A program made the position numbers and the translations under genes. Shown piece after piece: positions 1 through 8,142 of a stretch of DNA of 56,493 nucleotides; position 1 is the stretch's first letter; each line of letters opens with the position of its first letter. Source of the DNA: Lachnospiraceae bacterium UBA935 (GTDB taxonomy: Bacteria > Bacillota > Clostridia > Lachnospirales > Lachnospiraceae). The notes beneath the pieces were generated by a model, which made no database searches, was not told where the DNA came from, and saw only the letters and a list, made by a program, of their open reading frames with translations. The stretch spans positions 1-56,493 of the forward strand of contig DBDJ01000062.1 of assembly GCA_002293525.1 (NCBI GenBank), in the 5' to 3' direction.

Positions 1-35
1 GATAAAAATGGGGAAACTCAAATTATCATTAACTG

Positions 36-64
36 TTGACAGAATCATGACAAAGTTGTATACT
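36..64 (+). promoter_or_regulatory. sigma-A promoter of the toxin-antitoxin operon
   Basis: TTGACA (36-41), a 17-nt spacer and TATACT (59-64) form a near-perfect vegetative promoter. Transcription would start near 71, about 47 nt before the toxin start codon. Such a strong promoter fits an operon that is normally repressed by its own antitoxin. Confidence 0.8.
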
Positions 65-68
65 GACG

Positions 69-97
69 ATGATGGGAAAAAAATAAAATACCATCAT
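69..97. promoter_or_regulatory. inverted repeat, candidate autoregulatory operator
   Basis: ATGATGG (69-75) and CCATCAT (91-97) are perfect 7-bp inverted arms separated by 15 bp, directly downstream of the -10 box. The position suits a binding site for the HTH antitoxin encoded downstream. This role is inferred. The arms could equally form an mRNA hairpin before the ribosome site. Confidence 0.45.
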
Positions 98-117
98 TAG
101 ATTTGCGGAGGATATTA

Positions 118-504
118 TTGAATATTGAGAAGAAGGTCATAGAACAGTATCTTTCAGAGGTGAAAGAAGCTGTCAGATACAATAGATACCGGCTAGACCG
201 GAACGCAAGAAGACAGGATAATATCGATCTTTTCCTGAATTATGTGATCGACGAGGCGAAAGCAAAAGAAATCATATTGAGCCTTACGGCCATGGATTTT
301 TCAGACATCCTGAAGAATGAACATAAGGGATATGAACACGAAAGACTGTATGTATTTGGTAAGGATGAGATCCTTTTGGAGAGGACTGGAACAGGAGTGA
401 AAGACGTTTCCCTGTATATCAAACTCAACAAGATGGAAAACTGTTTTGTAATAGTGATTTCGTTTCATGAGCAAAGACATCCGATTACATATTATTTTAA
501 GTAA
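118..504 (+). CDS. MqsR-like toxin of a type II toxin-antitoxin pair
   Basis: Small basic protein of 128 residues. The start is TTG 118 because GGAGG (107-111) lies 6 nt before it; an in-frame TTG at 103 would put the ribosome site inside the gene. The middle and end resemble MqsR-type mRNA interferases of the RelE-like fold: a helix ending in LSLTAMDFSDILK, then strands around DVSLYIKLNK and CFVIVISFHE, matching the GLSESDFYKS, VYLKLTV and LIVSFKE segments of E. coli MqsR. MqsR cuts mRNA free of ribosomes, mainly at GCU. The toxin-first gene order and the antitoxin 27 nt downstream match mqsRA. The family assignment rests on remembered motifs, and another RelE-superfamily nuclease is possible. 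Confidence 0.62.
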   Translation: MNIEKKVIEQYLSEVKEAVRYNRYRLDRNARRQDNIDLFLNYVIDEAKAKEIILSLTAMDFSDILKNEHKGYEHERLYVFGKDEILLERTGTGVKDVSLYIKLNKMENCFVIVISFHEQRHPITYYFK

Positions 505-531
505 TCAGGAGGCAGAACGGAGGTAACCGCT

Positions 532-1542
532 ATGGCAGAGAAGGGAAGAAGGGACTTCTGCATAGAATGCAGGAAGGAATCAGAATACCTACTACAGAAA
601 AGAGAGATCGTAAAAACAATCAGGGATAAAGTGTACACGTTTGGAATCACAGCAGCTGTATGCACGGAATGCGGTGAAGAAATGAGTATTTCCGGTCTCA
701 TTGATAAGAACATCCAGGAGATTGACGGACAGTTCAGGGCTGTAGAAGGTCTTATATCCATTGAGGATATCGAAAAACTTATGAAGAACTATAAGATCGG
801 TAAGGCACCACTGTCCCTGGCTCTTGGTTTTGGAGAGGTTACGATATCGAGATATCTGGAGGGGCAGGTTCCATCGAAAGAGTATTCTGATATTGTGAGA
901 GCAGCTCTGGCATCGCCATCTTATATGAAGCAGAAGCTTGAAGAGAACCGCAGGAAACTTTCGGATGCGGCATATAAAAAGGCGATGGCTGCGGCGGACA
1001 GTTTAGAGAGCCTGTTTTCTGTATCGGAAAAGATGCTCAGGGTGATTGCCTATATATTTGAGAAGCTGGAAGAAGTGACTCCGCTTATGCTGCAGAAGCT
1101 GCTTTACTTTATTCAGGGTATTTATTCAGCACTGTATGGGAAACCGATTTTTACTGATGACTGCAGGGCATGGATCCATGGTCCGGTTTATCCTGAGGTC
1201 TACGAGCTGTTCCGGGATTTCAAATATAATCCGATTGATGATGCGCGGTTTGCCCTGTTCACGGGAACCGCAGATGCACTGACGGATGAAGAGAAGAGGG
1301 TTGTTGATCTTGTTGTGAATACTTTCGGCATGTACGGCGGAAAGATTCTGGAGCGGATTGCTCATAATGAAGAACCTTGGAAGGAGGCCAGGAAAGGATA
1401 TGGAGACGGCGTCCCTTCGAATGAACTTCTGTCGAAGGAACGGATCATGAGGTATTACATGGCAGTGAACCGGAAGTATTGTGTAGATTCAGAGGAAGGC
1501 TTGCGGAATTATATCCATGACATGCTTGATCAGTCATTCTGA
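532..1542 (+). CDS. antitoxin/repressor with zinc ribbon, HTH and Panacea (SocA-like) domain
   Basis: This 336-residue protein has three parts. Residues 1-55 hold two CxxC pairs (C10/C13 and C44/C47), a zinc ribbon like the N-terminus of MqsA. Residues about 75-130 form an Xre-type HTH (LSLALGFGEVTISRYL). Residues about 165-315 are a Panacea/DUF4065 domain (LQKLLYFIQG, then WIHGPVYPEVYE), a known antitoxin domain that neutralises many unrelated toxins. The start is ATG 532, with GGAGG at 519-523. It lies 27 nt after the toxin gene in the same operon. It should bind both the toxin and the operon promoter. Which domain neutralises the toxin cannot be told from sequence: the zinc ribbon does so in MqsA, and the Panacea domain in PanA antitoxins. 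Confidence 0.8.
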   Translation: MAEKGRRDFCIECRKESEYLLQKREIVKTIRDKVYTFGITAAVCTECGEEMSISGLIDKNIQEIDGQFRAVEGLISIEDIEKLMKNYKIGKAPLSLALGFGEVTISRYLEGQVPSKEYSDIVRAALASPSYMKQKLEENRRKLSDAAYKKAMAAADSLESLFSVSEKMLRVIAYIFEKLEEVTPLMLQKLLYFIQGIYSALYGKPIFTDDCRAWIHGPVYPEVYELFRDFKYNPIDDARFALFTGTADALTDEEKRVVDLVVNTFGMYGGKILERIAHNEEPWKEARKGYGDGVPSNELLSKERIMRYYMAVNRKYCVDSEEGLRNYIHDMLDQSF

Positions 1543-1563
1543 ACCTGACAGATAAAATAAAGC

Positions 1564-1592
1564 CAAAAAAGGACAGATTCTAATCTGTCCTT
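1564..1592 (-). terminator. rho-independent terminator of rpsT
   Basis: An 11-bp perfect stem (1569-1579 with 1582-1592) is followed on the minus strand by six T residues (1565-1570 read in reverse). It lies about 100 nt after the rpsT stop codon. It faces the antitoxin gene and may stop transcription from both sides, but the T-run favours rpsT. Confidence 0.75.
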
Positions 1593-1692
1593 AGCCGTTT
1601 CAATACAATTAAACACAATTCAAAACAACGATACAAGCCATATTCAGACACACCGTAGGTGCATCTTCTTGTCTAATGTGCGTTTGTTTTTA

Positions 1693-1959
1693 TCAGTTAG
1701 CCATCTTATTTACAGCCTGCGCCATCCGGGATATTTTCCGGGATGAGGTGTTTTTATGATATACTCCCTTGGTGGTTGCCTTGCTGAGAGAAACCGTAGC
1801 GGCGGTTAAAGCGTCCTGTGCGGCATTTTTGTCATTGGCGTCAATGGCCGCATATACTTTCTTGATAGAAGTTTTCACGCCTGATTTGATAGATTTATTC
1901 CTGTCAGCTTTGGTCTTGTTTACTAAAATTCTCTTTTTTGCAGATTTAATATTTGCCAA
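1693..1959 (-). CDS. rpsT: 30S ribosomal protein S20
   Basis: S20 is a small helical protein that binds 16S rRNA early in 30S assembly. The product begins ANIKSAKKRILVN after the start residue and is rich in Lys, typical of the family. The start chosen is TTG 1959, giving 88 residues, the usual length. An upstream in-frame ATG (1974) would translate the ribosome site itself (AGGTGTGAGG, 1962-1971). The gene is transcribed away from gpr from a strong promoter with an untranslated leader of about 100 nt. The weak TTG start and long leader would fit translational autoregulation, which is known for S20 in E. coli but is only inferred here. Confidence 0.95.
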   Translation of the reverse strand: MANIKSAKKRILVNKTKADRNKSIKSGVKTSIKKVYAAIDANDKNAAQDALTAATVSLSKATTKGVYHKNTSSRKISRMAQAVNKMAN

Positions 1960-2064
1960 TTCCTCACACCTCATTTAAAATAGTTTAAAATAGTCGACAT
2001 ACAATATGTTCATGTTGTGCTGCTGGTTAATGCAGCGTTTATGCAAATAGAAACGCACCTATTA

Positions 2065-2093
2065 ATTTTAGTGGAAGAGTTTCTTTCTGTCAA
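2065..2093 (-). promoter_or_regulatory. sigma-A promoter of rpsT
   Basis: On the minus strand TTGACA (2088-2093) and TAAAAT (2065-2070) are separated by exactly 17 nt. It lies about 105 nt upstream of the rpsT TTG start. Confidence 0.8.
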
Positions 2094-2185
2094 TACATAT
2101 TTTATAATTTTTTGTAAAATATAGTTTGTAGAGAAGATCTTTTTATTGCATAGTGTATATTAACTAAGAAATATGGAGCAGACAG

Positions 2186-3091
2186 ATGAACAGTTTCAGG
2201 GTAAGAACAGACTTGGCTCTGGAAGCCAGAGAGAACATGGAAGATGACGCGGAAGTCTTAAGAGGCGTCAAGGTAGAAGAAAGTTATGATGAAGAAAGCG
2301 AAGTCAGGGTGACCCGGGTCGCGATTGAAACCAAGAACGGTTCCAAAGCCATGGGAAAGCCCATAGGGACTTATATCACCTTAGAGGCACCAGCGATGAT
2401 TGAACCAGACGAGGAATACCACAAAGAGATTTCAGCCGTTTTATCAGAGCAGTTAAAAACGATCATCCCCGATATCAATGAGGAAAAGTCGGTACTGGTG
2501 GTTGGCCTGGGAAACCGTGACGTGACTGCCGATGCCTTGGGTCCAAATGTGGTAGACAATCTGACTATTACCAGACATATGGTGAAAGAATTTGGAAAAG
2601 CGGCCTATAATAAAACCAAGGTACACATGATCAGCGGCATGGTTCCCGGTGTCATGGCCAAGACCGGCATGGAAACGTCGGAAATCATTCAGGGTATCGT
2701 CAAACAGACCAAACCGGATGTCGTCGTGGCGATCGATGCCCTGGCGGCTCGTTCCACGAAAAGGCTCAACCGGACGATCCAGATCAGCACCGCGGGCATC
2801 CATCCCGGTTCCGGGGTAGGGAATCACCGGAACGCTTTGACCGAAGAAGTCCTCGGGGTTCCTGTCATCGCCATCGGCGTGCCTACGGTCGTTGATGCCG
2901 CAACCATTGTCAGCGATGCGATTGATAAAGCCGTCAAAGAAAGCGGAAAAGAAGACCATTCTATAAAAGAAGAAATGATAAACGGGCTGGGAGAACTGCG
3001 GAATATGTATGTAACCGGCAAAGACGTTGATTTTGAGGTCAAACAGATCAGTCACATAGTCTGTGATGCTCTCAACAGCGCTTTCGATTAG
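2186..3091 (+). CDS. gpr: germination protease GPR
   Basis: GPR degrades the small acid-soluble proteins that coat spore DNA, releasing amino acids during germination. It is made as a zymogen in the forespore and processes itself. The 301-residue product carries the family signature VGLGNRDVTADALGP (about residues 106-120) and the conserved SGMVPGVMAKTGMET segment. The mature N-terminus would lie near the TDLALE segment after a short propeptide. In most Clostridia gpr is followed on the same strand by spoIIP. Here spoIIP is convergent and ends only 16 nt away, with no terminator hairpin between them. The family is normally transcribed by sigma-G, but I did not find a convincing sigma-G promoter. 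Confidence 0.96.
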   Translation: MNSFRVRTDLALEARENMEDDAEVLRGVKVEESYDEESEVRVTRVAIETKNGSKAMGKPIGTYITLEAPAMIEPDEEYHKEISAVLSEQLKTIIPDINEEKSVLVVGLGNRDVTADALGPNVVDNLTITRHMVKEFGKAAYNKTKVHMISGMVPGVMAKTGMETSEIIQGIVKQTKPDVVVAIDALAARSTKRLNRTIQISTAGIHPGSGVGNHRNALTEEVLGVPVIAIGVPTVVDAATIVSDAIDKAVKESGKEDHSIKEEMINGLGELRNMYVTGKDVDFEVKQISHIVCDALNSAFD

Positions 3092-3107
3092 TGTCTTTGC
3101 TGACATC

Positions 3108-4421
3108 TCATACTAATGAATTGTCAAGGACAGTGGCAATGACATGAGCCAGCGGTTCACAGGCATTCATGATTTCTTCTACCGTGTTGTTCTGCGCGCC
3201 AAGCTCGATCAGCGTAGTTTTAGGAGCCACATGCATATTGTAGCGGTATGCCCGCAGATATATCTTGCGTGCCAGGCCGGGGTAATATTCATTGGCGGCA
3301 ACCTGCTGCTGGAACGACAGGGCCAGGTTCGTGTCAATATAAGGATTCTTCAGATATGCAATCTCGCCGGTATCATTGGAAAAGCTTAAGCCGTTAAAGA
3401 ACATGAAACGGGCGGTCGGCCTTCCCTGGATATCCATGACCAACTTCCGCTCTTCCGGCATCTCGTCCCGATGCAGGTCGATTACGACCTGGATCGTAGG
3501 ATTCCCGGCCAGCAGCTCTTCAATTACCGGCAAGGCATTGGAATAAGCATAATCCCGGCTCTCCGCATCAAATTCTTCAGTATGATGAAGAACCCGGAAA
3601 CCGTACCGGTTTGTCAAGAGCGAAGCAAGCCGTTCACCGGCCCCGACGATAGTGGTTGACTTGTCGCCGGGTATGGAATCGGCAAAAGTTTCCTGAGAGT
3701 GGGTATGGTAGATCAAAATCTGCGGCCCGACGGCCGTCTTATCAATGCTTAAATCTCGATTTAATAAGTTTTCCAAGTTGATGTTTTGTTCAGTAACACT
3801 CGTTGTGGAATCGACGGCATAAAAATTAGCTATCAGTTCATCGAAAGTAAATCCTTGTGACCAGTCATAAGAATAAGCCGGGGATGCCGGTATCTGAAAT
3901 GCCTGCAAAGCTGCCGGGATGTCCTCAGAGGGATTGCCGTCTGGGTCTGTCGAGGTATTCTCCGGACTGTTTTCGTCCAAGAAAGCGTTCATCATGCTTT
4001 CTTCTATATGAATAGCCGAGTCATTATAGTCCAGCTCGCTTTCAGGGATATTTTTGACGTCTTCGTCCCGGGCCTCCTGACGGATCAGCATTTCCAGAGT
4101 CAGTTCATCCTCCACTTCAGGTGAGCTGAGGCTGAGCTGCTCGCTGTGATAATATAGCGGCATCTGCTTAAGCAGGGATGTCTCCAGATAGGCGGGTAGG
4201 CCGGCTGCGGCGCTGCGGTCATCCAGAAACGATAGCAGCGGCATCAGGCTGACAGACATCTGACGGTCGGCCCCGGAACGGACAGCAGCATAGAAAGCTG
4301 CGGTAAACTCGCTGTCAGGCGAGCGGTTTTCCCAGCCGGTCTTGACGGCAAAGAAAAGAGCGGCTGTCAGCAGGAGAAGTATGGACCATTTCTGGATTTT
4401 TCTCTTAGTCAATCGCGGCAT
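3108..4421 (-). CDS. spoIIP: stage II sporulation protein P (peptidoglycan amidase/endopeptidase)
   Basis: SpoIIP works with SpoIID and SpoIIM to thin septal peptidoglycan and drive engulfment of the forespore. The 437-residue protein has an N-terminal membrane anchor (about residues 12-28) and a long acidic spacer. Its C-terminal amidase domain starts at ILIYHTHSQETF (about residue 236), where the first His and following Glu are metal/catalytic residues, followed by VIDLHRDE and LIELGAQNN. The ATG start is preceded by ACAGGAGAAGCG. The gene is inverted relative to the usual gpr-spoIIP-lepA order. Repeat A1 begins only 36 bp upstream of its start, so its promoter must lie inside or beyond that element. 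Confidence 0.95.
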   Translation of the reverse strand: MPRLTKRKIQKWSILLLLTAALFFAVKTGWENRSPDSEFTAAFYAAVRSGADRQMSVSLMPLLSFLDDRSAAAGLPAYLETSLLKQMPLYYHSEQLSLSSPEVEDELTLEMLIRQEARDEDVKNIPESELDYNDSAIHIEESMMNAFLDENSPENTSTDPDGNPSEDIPAALQAFQIPASPAYSYDWSQGFTFDELIANFYAVDSTTSVTEQNINLENLLNRDLSIDKTAVGPQILIYHTHSQETFADSIPGDKSTTIVGAGERLASLLTNRYGFRVLHHTEEFDAESRDYAYSNALPVIEELLAGNPTIQVVIDLHRDEMPEERKLVMDIQGRPTARFMFFNGLSFSNDTGEIAYLKNPYIDTNLALSFQQQVAANEYYPGLARKIYLRAYRYNMHVAPKTTLIELGAQNNTVEEIMNACEPLAHVIATVLDNSLV

Positions 4422-4457
4422 CGCTTCTCCTGTCGTTAAGTTTAGAAGTGATTAGCT

Positions 4458-4684
4458 GGGGGGGGAGCTCGGGAACCGGAGGGCTGGGCGGTCGGTTTTC
4501 TCTCTGGACGCGGCGTTTATAGCACTCCGAGGAACCCAGAGCATTCAATTCTCGCCCAGAGGGACTCCACTTTACGAAATGGACAGTTCTGGAACTGTTC
4601 ATTTTGGTTTCCTCTGCGTTGGCACTGCAGCGTCCCCGGGAAAACCGACCGCCCAGCCGCCCGGCCCTCCTGCCCCGAGCCCCC
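4458..4684. repeat. repeat A1, GC-rich palindromic intergenic element
   Basis: This 227-bp element is bounded by imperfect terminal inverted repeats of about 43-45 bp. The left arm (4458-4500) runs from a G8 tract through GCTCGGGAACCGGAGGGC to GGTCGGTTTTC; the right arm (4640-4684) reads nearly the same on the other strand. The centre holds a small hairpin, ACAGTTC-tg-GAACTGT, and a TTTCCTCTGCGTTGG segment. Related sequence recurs at 43901-44173 (A2) and at the window end (A3). It encodes no convincing protein. It fills most of the spoIIP-lepA gap of 478 bp and resembles a MITE or other non-autonomous mobile element. Confidence 0.8.
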
Positions 4685-4721
4685 TGTTTTAAGTAAATGA
4701 CTAGCTGTGGATTCTGTCGTC

Positions 4722-4751
4722 TGGACAATGGGCATTGATGTGTGATATACT
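4722..4751 (+). promoter_or_regulatory. probable sigma-A promoter of lepA-hemW
   Basis: TGGACA (4722-4727), an 18-nt spacer and TATACT (4746-4751), with TG two bases before the -10 box, lie just outside repeat A1. The untranslated leader to lepA would be about 140 nt. Confidence 0.5.
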
Positions 4752-4899
4752 TAATCGCATTATTGACTGATATTCTTTTTGCCAACGGTAATCAGATTAA
4801 GGATACAGGCTCTTTACATGTATATGGTTACTGTCACGAATTTACTATATATATTTGCCTTGTTCGCTTTTTACCCAAGGATTTGCGGAGGTACGGGAA

Positions 4900-6714
4900 A
4901 TGCCAGGAACAGACCAGAAAAACATCAGGAATTTTTGTATTGTGGCTCATATTGACCATGGGAAATCCACATTGGCAGACCGGATCATAGAAAAAACCGG
5001 CCTGCTGACAAGCCGGGAAATGCAGGCCCAGGTCCTGGACAACATGGATCTGGAAAGGGAGCGGGGAATCACGATCAAAGCCCAAACGGTCCGCATCATT
5101 TATCAGTCCCAGGCTGGGGAAGAATATGTGTTCAATCTGATTGACACGCCGGGCCATGTGGACTTTAATTATGAGGTGAGCCGTAGTCTGGCTGCTTGCG
5201 ACGGGGCTATTTTGGTCGTGGATGCGGCGCAGGGGATTGAAGCCCAGACCCTGGCCAATGTCTATCTGGCTCTGGACCATGACCTGGACGTTTTTCCGGT
5301 CATCAACAAAATCGATCTTCCTAGCGCCGACCCCGACCGGGTCAAAGAGGAGATCGAAGATGTGATCGGCCTGGAGGCTCACGATGCCCCCCTGATATCC
5401 GCCAAGAACGGAATCGGCATCGAAGCGGTGATGGAGGCCGTCGTCGCCAAGATCCCCCCGCCCAAAGGGGACCGCAGCAATCCGTTACAGGCCCTGATCT
5501 TTGACTCTTTATATGATTCCTACAAAGGGGTCATCATTTTCTGCCGGATTATGGAAGGCTGCGTCAAAAAAGGAACCATCATTAAAATGATGGCTACCGG
5601 TGCCCGCTCAGAAGTGGTGGAAGTGGGCTATTTCGGGCCGGGACAGTTTATTCCCTGTGAGGAATTAAGTGCCGGCATGGTCGGCTACATCACGGCTTCC
5701 ATAAAAAACGTCAAGGATACCGCCGTCGGCGACACCGTCACCGACGATGAAAACCCTTGTACGGAACCGCTGCCGGGATATAAGAAAGTGCAGTCCATGG
5801 TCTATTGCGGCGTTTACCCAGCCGACGGTGCCAAATATCCCGACCTGCGCGACGCCTTGGAAAAACTAAAGCTTAACGATGCTTCCCTTCATTATGAACC
5901 GGAGACCTCGGTCGCCCTGGGATTCGGCTTCCGCTGCGGCTTTCTGGGCCTGCTGCATCTGGAGATTGTCCAGGAGCGGCTGGAACGGGAGTATAACCTT
6001 GATTTAGTGACAACGGCGCCGAGCGTTGTGTATTTGGTTCATAAAAACAACGGGGAAGTGCTGGACCTGACCAATCCCACCAACCTGCCAGACCCGACGT
6101 TGATCGATTACATGGAAGAGCCGATCGTCTCGGCGGAAATCATGGTGACCAGCGAGTTTATCGGGCCGATCATGGAACTGTGCCAGGAAAGGCGCGGACG
6201 ATATCTGGGCATGGAATATATCGAAGGAACCAGGGCGGTTCTCCGGTATGAACTCCCGCTCAATGAAATCATCTATGATTTCTTCGATGCCTTAAAGTCC
6301 CGCTCCAAAGGTTATGCTTCCTTTGACTATGACCTGAAAGGCTATGAGCAGTCGGAAATGGTCAAGCTGGACATCCTGATCAACCGGGAAGAAGTGGATG
6401 CCTTATCCTTTATCGTACATCGTGACAGCGCCTATGAGCGCGGCCGCAGGATGTGTGAAAAGCTGAAGGATGAGATTCCCCGGCATTTATTTGAGATCCC
6501 TATTCAAGCTGCGGTCGGAGGAAAGATCATCGCAAGGGAAACCGTGAAGGCTATGCGCAAGGACGTCCTGGCGAAATGCTACGGCGGCGACATTACCCGG
6601 AAAAAGAAACTGCTGGAGAAGCAGAAGGAAGGAAAGAAGCGGATGCGTCAGGTCGGCAATGTAGAGATTCCCCAGAAGGCCTTTATGAGCGTGCTGAAGC
6701 TGGATAATGAATGA
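4900..6714 (+). CDS. lepA: elongation factor 4 (LepA), ribosome-associated GTPase
   Basis: LepA is a translational GTPase that acts on ribosomes in an unusual state and has been linked to ribosome assembly and back-translocation. The G motifs are AHIDHGKST, DTPGHVD and NKID. After them come the EF-G-like domains and the LepA-specific C-terminus ending in KQKEGKKRMRQVG. The start ATG 4900 is set by GCGGAGG (4885-4891) with 8 nt spacing and gives 604 residues, the usual size; an upstream in-frame ATG at 4855 has no ribosome site. hemW follows after 32 nt, so the two are probably co-transcribed, as in many Firmicutes. Confidence 0.97.
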   Translation: MPGTDQKNIRNFCIVAHIDHGKSTLADRIIEKTGLLTSREMQAQVLDNMDLERERGITIKAQTVRIIYQSQAGEEYVFNLIDTPGHVDFNYEVSRSLAACDGAILVVDAAQGIEAQTLANVYLALDHDLDVFPVINKIDLPSADPDRVKEEIEDVIGLEAHDAPLISAKNGIGIEAVMEAVVAKIPPPKGDRSNPLQALIFDSLYDSYKGVIIFCRIMEGCVKKGTIIKMMATGARSEVVEVGYFGPGQFIPCEELSAGMVGYITASIKNVKDTAVGDTVTDDENPCTEPLPGYKKVQSMVYCGVYPADGAKYPDLRDALEKLKLNDASLHYEPETSVALGFGFRCGFLGLLHLEIVQERLEREYNLDLVTTAPSVVYLVHKNNGEVLDLTNPTNLPDPTLIDYMEEPIVSAEIMVTSEFIGPIMELCQERRGRYLGMEYIEGTRAVLRYELPLNEIIYDFFDALKSRSKGYASFDYDLKGYEQSEMVKLDILINREEVDALSFIVHRDSAYERGRRMCEKLKDEIPRHLFEIPIQAAVGGKIIARETVKAMRKDVLAKCYGGDITRKKKLLEKQKEGKKRMRQVGNVEIPQKAFMSVLKLDNE

Positions 6715-6746
6715 GTTAGTAGAATAGATTTGAGTGAGTTAATAGG

Positions 6747-7898
6747 ATGAAACCTTTAAGTATTTATATCCACATCCCTTTTTGCAGCCAAAAATGCCTT
6801 TACTGTGACTTTTTATCCGCTCCGGCCGAGGAAGCCGTGATAAAAAAGTATATGGAGGCGCTGCTGGCAGAGCTGGATCGCGAATCACCATATTATCGAG
6901 ATTATCAGGTCCGGACAGTTTTTATCGGCGGCGGAACGCCGTCCTGCGTGGAAGAGGAAGCGGTCGGGAGGGTATTATCACGGTTAAAAAAACGGTTTGC
7001 TTTTGACCAGTCAGCAGAAACAGAAATCACGATCGAGATAAATCCAGGGACGGTTTCAAAAGAGAAACTAAGGAACTACCGGAACGCAGGGATCAACCGC
7101 CTCAGTATCGGGCTACAGTCAGCCGACAAGGCCGAACTGAAGGTTCTGGGACGGATTCACAGCTGGGATGACTTTCTGCAGACCTATGAAGAGGCCCGGA
7201 GGACGGGCTTTCGTAATATCAATATTGATCTGATGTCGGCCCTGCCCGGCCAGACCCGGGCTTCTTATGCAGCGACCCTTTCAAAGGTCATGGCCCTTAA
7301 GCCGGAGCACATCTCGGCGTACAGCCTGATCGTCGAGGAAGGGACACCGTTTTATGACCGCTATGGTCCCGGGACAGAAGGAGAAGCGCTCTTGCCTTCG
7401 GAAGAGGAAGAGCGGGAAATGTATCAGCTGACCGAAACCCTGCTGCGGCAGGAAGGCTATGAACGTTATGAAATATCCAATTATTCCAAGGCAGGCTTCG
7501 CCTGCCGCCATAACATGGTCTACTGGCAGCGCGGGGATTATGCCGGCTTCGGCCTTGGCGCGGCTTCGATGGCCGCCGATACCCGCTGGAGCAATGTCAA
7601 GGATTTAGGCTGCTATCTCAGCGGTATGGAAGGCCGTCTGGAACCGATCAAAGAAGCCGTACAGGTATTATCCCTGACCGAAAAAATGGAGGAATTCATG
7701 TTTCTCGGGCTCCGCCTGATGCAAGGCGTCAGCCGCGAGCAGTTCCGGAAAGCTTTTCATCAGGACATCGACGCCGTCTACGGCGATGTTCTCACCCGGC
7801 TGGAACAGCAGAAACTGATCATAAACAAAAACAGCATAGCCCTTACCCCTTACGGCATCGACATCAGCAACTACGTTATGCGGCAGTTCCTGATCTAG
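6747..7898 (+). CDS. hemW: radical SAM heme chaperone HemW
   Basis: This 383-residue member of the HemN/HemW family carries the radical SAM cluster motif CxxxCxxC (C13, C17, C20), the SAM-binding GGGTPS at about residue 62, and the C-terminal HNMVYW segment typical of HemW. HemW binds heme and is thought to deliver it to target proteins; true oxygen-independent coproporphyrinogen oxidases (HemN) have a longer N-terminus, absent here. It follows lepA after 32 nt with only a weak ribosome site (AATAGG). Its stop codon TAG is the CTAG at the very edge of repeat B1, so the repeat abuts or supplies the gene end. Confidence 0.93.
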   Translation: MKPLSIYIHIPFCSQKCLYCDFLSAPAEEAVIKKYMEALLAELDRESPYYRDYQVRTVFIGGGTPSCVEEEAVGRVLSRLKKRFAFDQSAETEITIEINPGTVSKEKLRNYRNAGINRLSIGLQSADKAELKVLGRIHSWDDFLQTYEEARRTGFRNINIDLMSALPGQTRASYAATLSKVMALKPEHISAYSLIVEEGTPFYDRYGPGTEGEALLPSEEEEREMYQLTETLLRQEGYERYEISNYSKAGFACRHNMVYWQRGDYAGFGLGAASMAADTRWSNVKDLGCYLSGMEGRLEPIKEAVQVLSLTEKMEEFMFLGLRLMQGVSREQFRKAFHQDIDAVYGDVLTRLEQQKLIINKNSIALTPYGIDISNYVMRQFLI

Positions 7899-8019
7899 GG
7901 AAACGCTGATGCAGCGTTTCCCGCGCCGGATATATGGCACAAAGTGCCAGTTCCACTGTAAATCCGTGCGCATCCTGCGGAGCGTCTAAGGAAATACTGA
8001 TGCATCAGTGTTTCCCTAG
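7895..8019 (+). repeat. repeat B1, hairpin-core-hairpin element after hemW
   Basis: This 125-bp element has ends CTAGGGAAAC and GTTTCCCTAG. The first hairpin has a perfect 11-bp stem (GGGAAACGCTG with CAGCGTTTCCC). The core carries GGCAC-aaa-GTGCC. The last hairpin is GGAAA-ACTGA around TGCA. The two outer hairpins resemble each other, like paired REP sequences in a BIME. Copy B2 at 27187-27313 is about 90% identical by eye in the opposite orientation. The hemW stop codon lies within the first four bases. The stretch 8020-8142 downstream shows no gene or clear signal beyond a possible sigK promoter region. Confidence 0.85.
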
Positions 8020-8142
8020 ATATGTTGCCCGGATCTGTTCCAAGCAAGGACGAAAATCCCCCCATAAATTCAAGTTGTACCCCTTTATAAAAAACAGGTG
8101 GAAAGGCACTTGTAAGCTTTCAAAGTCATAGAATAGTAAAAA

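Noticed and set aside
2100..2185. Sigma-G promoter for gpr
   Set aside because: CATAGTGTA near 2149 partly fits the -10 box, but no matching -35 at the right distance was found.
4405..4785. Minus-strand ORFs across repeat A1
   Set aside because: Compositionally odd Arg/Gly-rich translations of a GC-rich palindrome, with no ribosome site and no family resemblance.
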